The notes under the pieces are model-generated. The model saw only the letters and a program-made list of their open reading frames with translations. It ran no database searches and was not told where the DNA came from. This document shows positions 1 to 7,335 of a stretch of 11,467 nt of DNA, in pieces. Position 1 is the first letter of the stretch; every line of letters starts with the position of its first letter. Position numbers and translations under genes: made by a program. Source of the DNA: Cephalothrix spiralis (Eukaryota > Nemertea > Palaeonemertea > Archinemertea > Cephalotrichidae); NCBI GenBank assembly GCA_032353305.1, contig JAUCNG010372928.1:1-11467 (forward strand). Direction: 5' to 3'.

Positions 1-71
1 TCAAAGTTTTCAACTTTGTTGTTCAGCATTTGCATATTTTCATAAATAGCCCAATAAAACATAGAACCATT
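1..71 (-). CDS. EFR3: EFR3 exon H (partial, runs off window)
   Basis: This exon begins after ATTTTTTCAG (phase 0) and is read for 71 nt to the window edge: NGSMFYWAIYENMQMLNNKV, then ENF and two bases. It follows exon G's FLKK exactly as vertebrate NGQQLYRHIYLGCKEEDNVQ follows FMKK. Its donor is beyond the left edge, so the length is unknown. The match is weaker than in the other exons but phase, order and the NG...IY pattern agree. Confidence 0.85.
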
Positions 72-559
72 CTGAAAAAATGAGATTATATTAAATTAAA
101 ATTCAAATATGATGATATTTTTCTTGTCTTTAAAATGATACTGAATTGAAAATTAACAAACCTCACAGTCGTTTTGGGCTTTCCAATTTTATTAAATTTT
201 CTGGCAAAATATGAGATTTATGATAATATTCATTTTTTTTCTTGTAAATTACCATGGTTACAAACAAAACCTTTTTGGATTACCGGCGATCCATATCATT
301 AATAAAAGAAACTCTAATCATTACAAGTTTTTCAAGTTTTACACGCACCCTAATATAAGAGAACAAATATGATAAAATATCGAGCCGAGCGAAGCGAGAA
401 ACATTTGGACCAATAGACCATTTTCAATTTTTCTATACAATTCTTATTAAATTCTATGAGATTTATAATGACTTTAGGAGAAAGGGCCCTATTTGATGAT
501 ATCCTAAATTTTAGGAGACCTATAAGGACTGATTAGTAAGGATTCTTTTAATTGTTTAC
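72..559 (-). other. EFR3 intron G-H
   Basis: AT-rich intron sequence between exons G and H. I see no open frame, hairpin or repeat of note, apart from a short GC-rich stretch CGAGCCGAGCGAAGCGAG near 380-400 that contains GAGC/GCGAG mini-repeats and could be the remains of a mobile element. Confidence 0.6.
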
Positions 560-635
560 CTTTTTCAAAAACATGATGTCCTGCCTGGGAGGAGATTCAA
601 CTGTAAGATCAAGTTGGGCAACATCACTCGTTATC
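560..635 (-). CDS. EFR3: EFR3 exon G
   Basis: This 76-nt exon completes the Arg codon (AG+G) and encodes 25 residues, ITSDVAQLDLTVESPPRQDI then MFLKK. Vertebrate EFR3 has IIPDVADLKIKREKICRQDT then SFMKK. The RQD-x-x-F-(L/M)-KK ending fixes the frame and the splice point. Acceptor GTTTTTCAG (phase 2), donor GTAAAC (phase 0). Confidence 0.92.
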
Positions 636-835
636 CTGAAAAACAAACAAAGATAAAGATGAAGTACAGACAGAGAGGAAAATAAAAAGAATTTTCAATG
701 AATATTATATATATTTTTTCTGTAACGTAAATAAATAATTGTAGATAGCGAAGATGCGGTTTCTATCTTACATTAATTGAATAGGAGCAATCAATATAGT
801 ACGTAAACACGGAGGAGGAGGGGGTTCGCTGAAGA

Positions 836-852
836 GGGAAGGGGAGGGAGGG
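836..852 (+). other. G-quadruplex motif in EFR3 intron F-G
   Basis: GGGAAGGGGAGGGAGGG fits the intramolecular quadruplex rule of four G-runs of at least three with loops of 1-2 bases. It lies in a longer purine-rich stretch (about 811-853) that includes GGAGGAGGAGGGGG. The G-rich strand is the template strand of EFR3, so the pre-mRNA carries the C-rich version. Folding is inferred, not shown. Confidence 0.6.
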
Positions 853-1198
853 TAAACTTTGAACTTACGTTGACATATTGATGAGTGTAAAGTCATTGGC
901 TAGTCCTGTTTTGTCTGTATTTAACAAATCTTAACGTGTATGTATCTCCATTTTTTATCCATACATTCTTATATAGGGGTAGCGGTAATTTAGATACAAT
1001 ACGTACCTAAAAGGGATATTCCAAAAACCTACTGTAATCGCGGTACAAGGGAACTTTTAGGGAGCAGTCAAAAATCCCATAGGCCCCATGCACATTGCCT
1101 TGTAAAGGGGGGTATCCATAATACGCCCGGTGGGTCTGGCGATGCCGTACTAACTGCGAACATGGGGTAAATCAACAAAATTTGAGCTTTCGCATTTT

Positions 1199-1545
1199 AC
1201 TGTTATACACATCACGCGCTTCTTTAGTATGGCAAAATATTCCGGTGTGTACACTAAGTATAGGTTAGATACTATTAACTTGTGTCTTAGTCAAATAGAA
1301 CCAAAGTATTTTGTTAAGTTTATACTAAACTATATTATTAACATAGACTTAACAAAATACTTCGGTTCTATTTAATTTAGATATTTTAAGTTAATAGTGT
1401 CTTACTTATTTAGGCGTGACATATTGAACTTAGTCTTCGACAGCCACAGTCTATGTGATTTAGAAAGGTTACGAAACAAAAGAATCAGTCGTCTAAGTTC
1501 GATAGGTAACGTTTAAAGAAGCTGTGTAATGCGTAATAACGGTAC
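1199..1545. repeat. Imperfect palindromic element (MITE-like)
   Basis: The inner arms 1254-1318 and 1343-1413 are reverse complements with few changes (for example ATAGAACCAAAGTATTTTG against CAAAATACTTCGGTTCTAT), around a loop of about 25 bases. The outer arms 1199-1227 and 1513-1545 also pair (GCTTCTTTA against TAAAGAAGC). The right side has about 95 extra unpaired bases (1415-1510), so one arm has gained or the other lost sequence. No coding capacity and no clear target duplication. Confidence 0.65.
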
Positions 1546-1547
1546 AT

Positions 1548-1576
1548 GGCCATTTTATGAACGGCCTAAAATGGCC
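1548..1576. repeat. Short palindrome GGCCATTTTA/TAAAATGGCC
   Basis: Ten-base arms with a nine-base spacer, abutting the right end of the palindromic element at 1199-1545 and lying about 50 bases before exon F's donor. It could be the outermost part of the same element. Confidence 0.5.
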
Positions 1577-1627
1577 CTTTATAATATTTTCTAATCTTCT
1601 GACTGTCTTTTTCATTAAATGCCTTAC

Positions 1628-1800
1628 CTCACATGAGCCAACTCCACAGAGTTGTCATGTCTATCCAGCAATGTGTGTAGAATTCTTTGTACAATGAGTC
1701 TTATACCGGGATCATGCGCAATTGAAATCCTTAATAATGGTTCTAAAAAGGCTGATGGAAAGGCATTTGCAAGTAAAACTGTTTGGTATTTCGTAGCGAC
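1628..1800 (-). CDS. EFR3: EFR3 exon F
   Basis: This 173-nt exon encodes 57 residues plus two bases (AG) of an Arg codon. It begins VATKYQTVLLANAFPSAF, continues LEPLLRISIAHDPGIRL and ends VQRILHTLLDRHDNSVELAHV. The vertebrate counterpart includes LPGSFLDPLLSPSLMEDYELRQ, then VLEVMHNLMDRHDNRAKLRGIR. The (L/M)LDRHDN motif is a family hallmark. Acceptor TTATTTTTCAG (phase 0), donor GTAAGG (phase 2). Confidence 0.95.
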
Positions 1801-2660
1801 CTGAAAAATAAGTGAAAGTCAATAAGTAAAAAATATCTTAATCTTTTTTATAACAATGTATCACTATTTTCTTACAAACAACACTCCAAATGTCTATCAC
1901 CCTAAATTGCGGTGATAATTTTAAATATAAATATGACATAGATAATCTCAAACTTAAATTAATTAGAATAATAAATACAATCTTATTCTAACTATTAATA
2001 TATCCTTAACCCCTGCTAAAACGAAGGCAAAAGCGTCATTAAAAATGTTTTTTCCTTAAAAGAGCCATTATTTTTTATAAACTGCTCGCTGGTTTTGGTG
2101 ATTAAATCTCTTAAATATGGATGAAAAACAAGTTGACCTCATAATAGTGCACATATTCTGAGCCATAGGGATCTTCAGCAATAGCCAAATATTTGTTCTC
2201 ACAAAATCCAATAAAGATCAATAAATGGGGTATTTTTATGAATTGAGGATTTGAGGTTTCTAGTCATCTGGGACTTTCAATTTCTTTTAGAACAAAGATT
2301 ACAGTTCATCTCTTCTGTCCGCTTCCCATTAGTGCGTGTTTTCTACTATGGCCAACACCTTGAAAAATTCCATATCAAATAATACTAAGTAATTGCAAAA
2401 TCATGTGATATATAGAACTATTTTTCTATTTTTCCATGAACATTACATGCTTTTTTTGGTGTTATTTAAGTTGGGGGATTATTTATATGAGGATATATTT
2501 GGGCATTTAAGGGACATTAAAAGCATTTTGAACACTCAACATTTAAAAAATATAATAACATGTAATTTGTAGATCTCAATAATCTCATAACCCCCTCACT
2601 AATGACAAACTAATAGAATTGAAATGTAAAAAGTTATAACACAATAAGACAGAACAATAA
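1801..2660 (-). other. EFR3 intron E-F, unique-looking part
   Basis: AT-rich intron sequence to the right of exon F. I looked for an additional EFR3 exon on the minus strand and found none; exons E and F join in phase and align without a missing stretch, so none is needed. No hairpin or tandem repeat stands out. Confidence 0.55.
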
Positions 2661-3000
2661 GGAAGGGCAAAATTGGTACAAAACCGACCCCCCTAACGGT
2701 TTTGCATATTAACTGGTAGTTGACCCCCACAAACTATATATGTCATATATTCTCGAAAGGTCTTGGAAAATGCTGATCCCTCGGGAGGTTTAGATATTTA
2801 GGGGATTTCCCTATCTAAAACATCATGTATTTTGCCCTCCATCCCCAACCAGGGAGTGAGGCAAATAACTAAACCCCCGAGGGATCAGCCTTTTCCAAGA
2901 CCTTTCTAGAAATATATATACATGTAGTTTGTGGGGTAAACTACCCGCCAATATGCAAAACCGTAAGGGGGACCGGTTTTGTACCAATTTTTCTCTCGCC
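2661..3000. repeat. Long foldback element (about 340 bp)
   Basis: Two arms of about 140 bases (2661-2802 and 2862-3000) are diverged reverse complements around a loop of about 60 bases. Examples are ATTGGTACAAAACCG at 2672 against CGGTTTTGTACCAAT near 2974-2988, and GAAAGGTCTTGGAAAA near 2755 against TTTTCCAAGACCTTTC near 2892. The arms contain purine/pyrimidine runs such as GACCCCC. An open minus-strand frame at 2823-3104 lies in the right arm and is not a gene. It is probably a non-autonomous foldback element; no certain target duplication seen. Confidence 0.7.
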
Positions 3001-3845
3001 AATTTTTTCGTCCAATTGTGAATGTATAAACCCGTACATTGGCGTATAATCAGTAAAACTATTATTATAAGGAAACTGTTATCCTTAGCAATCTTGACCT
3101 TCAATTAATACACGATTATTATAATATCGTGTCTAGAGGCCAAAGGTTAGAACAGTAACAGTAAAACGAGTTTTTTGTATAAAATAGTGGGAAGCCTATG
3201 TAAGGGTACATAAAAGATAGTGCCTTCGTAATCTTGAGGATGGTCCCGCGAGCCTATAAAAACTAAATCGATGTCAGTGCTCAACATTGCCCATTAAACC
3301 GTTTAGATGATTACCTTTGATCTCAAAATTTTATTTTCAAGCAACTAATGAAATATAAAAATCAAAGTTAAATCTACTTCTAAAGATTAATTGTTCTACA
3401 GATGAAAAATGAAAACATTAAAATACATGTAATTTCTAATAAAAGTAAATAATTTAGGAAGTTATATAATATGTATGTACTAATTGAAGAATTAAAAATA
3501 TTAACATAATTAAAAGAAGAGATGCAAATTAAAAGAATAAAATGATAGATGATAAATTATGCTAACTTTTCAGTGTTTTCATATGATGACGAAAGTATAC
3601 ATGTATTATTGCTTTTATATGACTGCGAGTGTTCACATGGAAAATATGGTTTTTGATCTCATCCAAATAAAACAGATTTGGCGAAAATCTGGACTTTGAA
3701 CTGTAAAGAATCAATGTAGCTCCCGTATATTGGATTTTGGCCGAATCTTCATATTTCGAAAGAGAAGACAGTGTCCTTGACCTCTGTCTCCGTCTCTGAT
3801 CTGTAGACCTATCCCGCACTCTAATCTATTTTCTATATACCGATT
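3001..3845 (-). other. EFR3 intron E-F, no gene seen
   Basis: AT-rich intron sequence between the 340-bp foldback element and the SINE. The only open frame (3562-3819, minus) has low-complexity Arg/Ser/His-rich content, no splice partners in phase with EFR3 and no recognisable domain. Nothing else supported. Confidence 0.5.
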
Positions 3846-3849
3846 ATCA

Positions 3850-4042
3850 GTCGGGTTTACCCCGAAGGGAGGGACAGCGTCCCACTCCACGTATTTAACC
3901 TGACCGAGCTACCCAGGAGGCAGTGTACGCTGAATAACTTGCCCAAGGTTCTTCCCGATGGAAATTTGTGTCGAGAAGGGGTGTCGAACCCAGGACCTCC
4001 GGATTCAAAGACCAACTCTGTACCACTTTGCCACCGAGGCGC
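3850..4042 (-). mobile_element. tRNA-derived SINE
   Basis: Read on the minus strand, the element starts with a tRNA-like head: GCCTCGGTGGC followed by the RNA polymerase III A box TGGCAAAGTGG (complement of 4023-4033) and, 32 bases later, the B box GGTTCGACACC (complement of 3980-3990). The spacing and sequence suit an internal pol III promoter. The tRNA-unrelated body follows, with GGGCAAGTTATTCAGCG and TCCCTTCGGGGTAAACCCGAC, ending near 3850 in AT-rich DNA. It inserted in the same orientation as EFR3. I cannot name the family. The minus-strand open frame 3857-4054 is a chance reading of this element. Confidence 0.8.
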
Positions 4043-4218
4043 ACTCGCAGTCATAGAAACAATTGATAACTAAAGTCATTATATGACGTAAACGCGACGG
4101 ATCCTTTTTCATTGGGGAAACACTGTATAACCTAATTAGTTACAGACTTTTTAAGAAATATTGAGAAATTTTGAGAATTTTTTCATCGAAAAGTTTTCTT
4201 GTTTGAATATTACCGTAC

Positions 4219-4370
4219 CTTTAAAAGAGTCTTTAGCAACATTGTTTGTAGAAGAACATCAGTATTATTGCCACTTAGGTTGTCATCATCAGAAGGAGCG
4301 GGTATCTTACCAAGAACAAACATTAATATCTCGATTTTCTGGTAATCAGGAAGATTATTGGCAAATTCAC
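4219..4370 (-). CDS. EFR3: EFR3 exon E
   Basis: This 152-nt exon plus the incoming base gives 51 codons: GEFANNLPDYQKIEILMFVL, then GKIPAPSDDDNLSGNN, then TDVLLQTMLLKTLLK. It matches vertebrate GFFGSNLPDYQRSEIMMFIMGKVP, a variable loop, then RIQIMLLRSLLM. The NLPDYQ...GK(I/V)P core is diagnostic. The acceptor is TTTTCTTTTAG (phase 1) and the donor is GTACGG (phase 0), the weakest donor in the gene. An open frame on the plus strand (4161-4499) covers this exon but is only its antisense shadow. Confidence 0.93.
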
Positions 4371-4539
4371 CTAAAAGAAAAATACAATATGAAGATCGTT
4401 AAGACTAGTGCGGCAAAGTCATTAAAGAACCATAAATCCAAACTTTTCTGTTCATCAAGTGTTTCAATCAAGGTTAAATCGGACAGCAATTGTGCTTAAG
4501 GTTACTTCGGCCTTTTTTTTAAATATCTTGGTTTACGGA

Positions 4540-4910
4540 CAAATTTTTCAAAAAATCCCGCCGCCGCGCCGGCGGAAGAAAAAAAACGTTAAAGACATTA
4601 AAATTTTTTTTTTTTAATTTGACGTCTGAAAATTCCGTCGTCGATAAAAAATAAAATATATCTTTTTACCAGACGTTTTTTTTAAATTTGACGTCTGAGA
4701 ATTTCGCCGGCGGTTAAAATTTTTTTCATTTATATTAAACCCCGATGGCTTTTTTTCTCAAAACGGTTAGTTCTTTTTTAATTTGACGTCAATCAATCAA
4801 AATAAAGATTGATTGATTGATCTGAGAATTCTGTCGGCGGTAAAAAAAATTGTTTTTTACCCGACGGATTTTTCTCTCGAAAAGTCCGCCGCCGGTGGTA
4901 AAATTTTATT
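4540..4910. repeat. Degenerate tandem repeat, T-rich with GC boxes
   Basis: Repeated modules of the form AATTTGACGTCTGAGAATT followed by a CCGTCGGCGG-type box and a poly-A/T stretch. Modules begin near 4614, 4684 and 4779; the third is interrupted by a small hairpin at 4791-4821. GC boxes (CCGCCGCCGCGCCGGCGG near 4559, GCCGGCGG near 4704, GTCGGCGG near 4833, CCGCCGCCGG near 4887) stand out from the AT-rich surroundings. The array fills most of EFR3 intron D-E. Function unknown. Confidence 0.6.
4791..4821. repeat. AATC/GATT hairpin inserted in a repeat module
   Basis: AATCAATCAA and TTGATTGATT-type arms around AATAAAG. The insertion splits the motif GACGTC-TGAGAATT that is continuous in the neighbouring module near 4690, so it arrived after the tandem repeat formed. 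It may be expansion of a TCAA/TTGA microsatellite or a miniature insertion. Confidence 0.6.
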
Positions 4911-5018
4911 TTTATTTCATCAATATATCTATCTAAAAAGGCCATGAGGATGTTTGTATCATCTGATATCATATTGTCAATAATCTATAATCTTGTTTAT
5001 ATAAATGATTTGACTTAC

Positions 5019-5147
5019 CAATAGTATTTATTATAGCTTCTTGGAATCGTTTTTCTTCATTCATTACTTTTAAATCTGTTGTTTGCACATGGATGGAATT
5101 TCGAAGATGACGTAATAGCGAATTAAAGATCTCGAACACAGAAGGAC
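5019..5147 (-). CDS. EFR3: EFR3 exon D
   Basis: This 129-nt exon completes the Gly codon and encodes PSVFEIFNSLLRHLRNSI, then HVQTTDLKVMNEEKR, then FQEAIINTI(G). Vertebrate EFR3 has PTVLEVFNTLLKHLRLSV, a variable linker and KIVQNAIIQTIG. The linker here is several residues shorter than in vertebrates. Acceptor TTTTGCAG (phase 1), donor GTAAGT (phase 1). The exon is separated from exon C by a 4.0-kb intron and from exon E by a 648-bp intron full of poly-T/GC-box tandem repeats. Confidence 0.93.
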
Positions 5148-5263
5148 CTGCAAAACAAAATTATAGAAAAATTGTCGTAAACAGGAGAATAAATTTTTTA
5201 AATTATAAAATTAACTCAAATTTCTAGGATTTGCGCGATCCCATGAAACAGAAATCTGAAAAA

Positions 5264-6000
5264 ACACTGCACACGGTTTCCCGCATTACTCGGATTTAAA
5301 AAATATACATTTGATAAAAAGACAAGTTAAGTCGAAAATGATTGTTGCCTGAGTCTGTGGTTTTTGCTATTTTTTTAGCAATCTGTCGCCTACTAGTATC
5401 AGGACCGTTGAGATGGCAATTTTCGAGAAAAATTGATATTTCAAAAAAAATATTTTGAATTGTAAAAGTCACATTTTAAGGCATTTCTAAGCATTTTAGA
5501 CCATATAAATGTATTACGAGCGTATATAACCATGGGTATAAAACATATTCTATATATAATGATGTCTGACTATGTGTAGGCCTAGGCACAGGATTTAATG
5601 AGTATATTTGGAAAAAATATAAATTGGATTTAAGCTATGAATGCATACGAAGTCGTTACGCTAGACTGGTCACAGTATACATTTTTTTAAAAATTATAAA
5701 CTTTATTTATTTAAAGATTCGATTGACAAAACATGCGTACTGTATGTTTTATACCCATGTTTATATACACTCGAAAAACATTTATATGGTCTAAAATGAT
5801 TAGAAATGCCTTAAAATTTGACTTTTACAACTCAAAATATTTTTTTTTGAAATATCGATTTTTCTCGAAAATTTGCCATCCGAGGATTTTGTTCTCAACG
5901 ATACTGATACTTTTCATATTAGCCTACCAAACCCGAAAAGATCATCAAATATATATTATTTAAATCCGAGTAATGACCGTGTGCGGTCAAATGCAGGGTG
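5264..6000. repeat. Large foldback element (about 740 bp)
   Basis: The left arm (5264-5545) and right arm (5744-6000) are diverged reverse complements about 260-280 bases long, around a loop of about 200 bases. Matching blocks include ATTACTCGGATTTAAA near 5285 against TTTAAATCCGAGTAAT near 5959, ATGGCAATTTTCGAGAAAAA near 5413 against the TTTTTCTCGAAAATTTGCCAT region near 5860, and GGGTATAAAACAT at 5533 against ATGTTTTATACCC at 5744. Two plus-strand open frames (5733-5963, 5873-6076) lie in the right arm and are not credible genes. It sits in the 4-kb EFR3 intron next to the second hairpin element (5994-6202). Confidence 0.75.
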
Positions 6001-6202
6001 TTTAATCCTATATTTTGGAAATAACAAAATTTCAGCATTTCAACGCCATTTCAGTTGTATGTATTGTGATTCATAATGCAAAAGTCTAATTTCAAGGACT
6101 ATTTCTTCATTTTTGATTTAATCGGACTTTAACGTTGTGAATCACAATACATACAAGTGAAATGACGTTTAAATACAGAAATATGGCCGATAAAGCACCC
6201 TG
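5994..6202. repeat. Palindromic MITE-like element
   Basis: It starts CAGGGTG and ends CACCCTG. The arms of about 85-90 bases (5994-6086 and 6118-6202) share TGTATGTATTGTGATTCA and its complement TGAATCACAATACATACA, plus CATTTCA/TGAAATG blocks. The loop is about 35 bases, T-rich. Confidence 0.75.
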
Positions 6203-6244
6203 CAGATAGGTCAGGTAGAGATAAAACCTTACACAGTCACAGAA

Positions 6245-6282
6245 AGGGGATCACAATACATGCAACTGAAATGGCATTTAAA
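6245..6282. repeat. Extra partial copy of the neighbouring MITE arm
   Basis: ATCACAATACATGCAACTGAAATGGC closely repeats the right-arm sequence near 6140-6165 in the same orientation. This indicates a truncated third arm, or the remains of a tandem duplication or an older insertion. Confidence 0.65.
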
Positions 6283-6614
6283 TGAGGAAATGTCACTTAA
6301 CCAGACTTCAAATTAATGAATTAAGACGGGTTCGCAGTTGATTGCAGGATTGCAGAGTACAGTATTCAATTGCTATATTTTATGCATTTTTGATCAAAAA
6401 AATTCTATTTTCTTCTCTTTGTATCAAAGTTAAACCTTTTTTGTTAAATTTAAATTATTATATTTTTAATTCTAAGTTATAACTTAGCCATTAACAATCT
6501 CAGTTCCATTAATACCTGGCCAATTATACTTTATATGACAATGTTTTATAATTAAGCTCGGTTTCAATGAGTTCGTGCGGTTACCAGAGCAAAATTGTCA
6601 TCTTAAGTCCTGAT
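6283..6614. other. AT-rich intron spacer, nothing seen
   Basis: Intron sequence between the hairpin cluster and the left arm of the 2.4-kb inverted-repeat block. No open frame or repeat is supported. Confidence 0.5.
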
Positions 6615-6620
6615 AGAAAG

Positions 6621-6840
6621 GGGAGACGGTCGATTGGGCCCCAGGCCCAGTCACTTCGGCCCCGGACTTTTGGGCCAAACGGACATTTGGGTCTCTCGGA
6701 CAATCGGGACCCAGTTATTTGGGCGCCGGACTTTTGGGCCCCACGGACAATTGGGACCCAGTCATTTTGGGCCCACGGGCATTTAGGCCCGAACTACTTG
6801 GCCCCAATATCAATATGCTACCATATTTTAAAAAATATAT
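6621..6840 (+). repeat. Left inverted arm with GGGCCC subrepeats
   Basis: The arm is built from about ten variants of a 15-16-bp unit resembling GGACTTTTGGGCCCCA (ACTTTTGGGCC, ACATTTGGGTC, ACAATTGGGACCCAG, CATTTTGGGCCCAC). It is far more GC-rich than its surroundings. Translation of one frame gives a repetitive GPNGHLG-like peptide within an open frame at 6567-6917, which is an artefact of the repeat. Confidence 0.75.
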
Positions 6841-6920
6841 ATAAAACTTATGTTTTTATTTTAAAAACATTTAGCCTTATAATATCATTTATTGTAATTC
6901 AACTCACAGACTCATGAACT

Positions 6921-6943
6921 GTTCAGTGTTCCAAACACTGAAC
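6921..6943. repeat. Perfect 10-bp hairpin upstream of PPP1R15
   Basis: GTTCAGTGTT, loop CCA, AACACTGAAC. It lies about 390 bases upstream of the PPP1R15 start, just inside the left arm. It could be an operator-like palindrome or part of the element; no known factor site assigned. Confidence 0.5.
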
Positions 6944-6958
6944 ATGTTCCACTGCATG

Positions 6959-7134
6959 CACGTGGTTATCGGCAATTGTGTTATCGTTTTATCCTTTGTG
7001 GGAGCTGCATGGTGGGAGATGATATTTTGATTACTCGAAATAAACTCGGGAGTCGGGACATGATCACCGTTCCGTGTTGTGCATTCGCGTTATCGTTTAA
7101 TCTATGGTCATCTATTGTGAAATAAAGGACGTGG
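6959..7134 (+). promoter_or_regulatory. Two ACGTGG cores (E-box and UPRE-like)
   Basis: GCACGTGG near 6958-6965 contains the E-box CACGTG, and GGACGTGG at 7127-7134 is one base away from the TGACGTGG element bound by XBP1/ATF6 in the unfolded protein response. This is attractive because PPP1R15 genes are stress-induced in animals. Such short matches occur by chance, so the call is tentative. Confidence 0.25.
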
Positions 7135-7230
7135 TCGATTAAGCCACAATCGGCATTCGCGATATTGTTTAATCCCTGAAATTCGTTTATGAGATTAAAT
7201 TTTGATTATTCGTCATAAACAAACAACTCG
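6971..7230 (+). promoter_or_regulatory. Three diverged direct repeats in the PPP1R15 upstream region
   Basis: A motif close to GGCATTCGCGTTATCGTTTAATCC occurs three times: 6971-6994 (most diverged), 7080-7102 and 7152-7175. The first and third copies are followed at the same distance by GAGATNATATTTTGATTA-type sequence and AAACTCG, so they look like an old duplication of about 80 bp. The position 160-360 bases upstream of the TATA box suggests a regulatory role, but this is inference. Confidence 0.5.
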
Positions 7231-7285
7231 AATGTCAACGTAACTCAAATCATTACGAACTTTATCATCTATGAAGACAGATTAA

Positions 7286-7294
7286 TATAAATAG
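7286..7294 (+). promoter_or_regulatory. TATA box of the PPP1R15-like gene
   Basis: TATAAATAG, a consensus TATA box 50 bases upstream of the start codon. A start site 28-32 bases downstream would fall at about 7315-7320 (ATCATTATC, initiator-like), leaving a 5' leader of only about 16-21 bases. That is too short for the upstream open reading frames that control vertebrate PPP1R15 translation. Confidence 0.6.
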
Positions 7295-7335
7295 GGTTCT
7301 CTTTTGATGTAAGATCATTATCAAAATCATTCACG

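Noticed and set aside
2823-3104. Minus-strand open frame of 93 codons
   Set aside because: It lies in the right arm of the 340-bp foldback element; no domain, and no exon needed there for EFR3.
3562-3819. Minus-strand open frame of 85 codons (Arg/Ser/His-rich)
   Set aside because: No matching EFR3 stretch, no in-phase splice partners; exons E and F already join without a gap.
3857-4054. Minus-strand open frame of 65 codons
   Set aside because: A chance reading of the tRNA-derived SINE.
4161-4499. Plus-strand open frame of 112 codons
   Set aside because: It is antisense to EFR3 exon E (4219-4370, minus), which has splice sites and family motifs. The plus-strand peptide resembles nothing known.
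4540-4910. CRISPR-like or other regular array
   Set aside because: The modules are degenerate, unevenly spaced (69 and 95 bases) and lie in a eukaryotic intron.
5733-6076. Two overlapping plus-strand open frames
   Set aside because: Both fall in the right arm of the large foldback and the start of the next palindrome; composition is that of AT-rich noncoding DNA.
6567-6917. Plus-strand open frame of 116 codons with repeated GP/WAP residues
   Set aside because: Its repeats simply translate the 15-16-bp GGGCCC units of the left arm; nothing indicates a protein.
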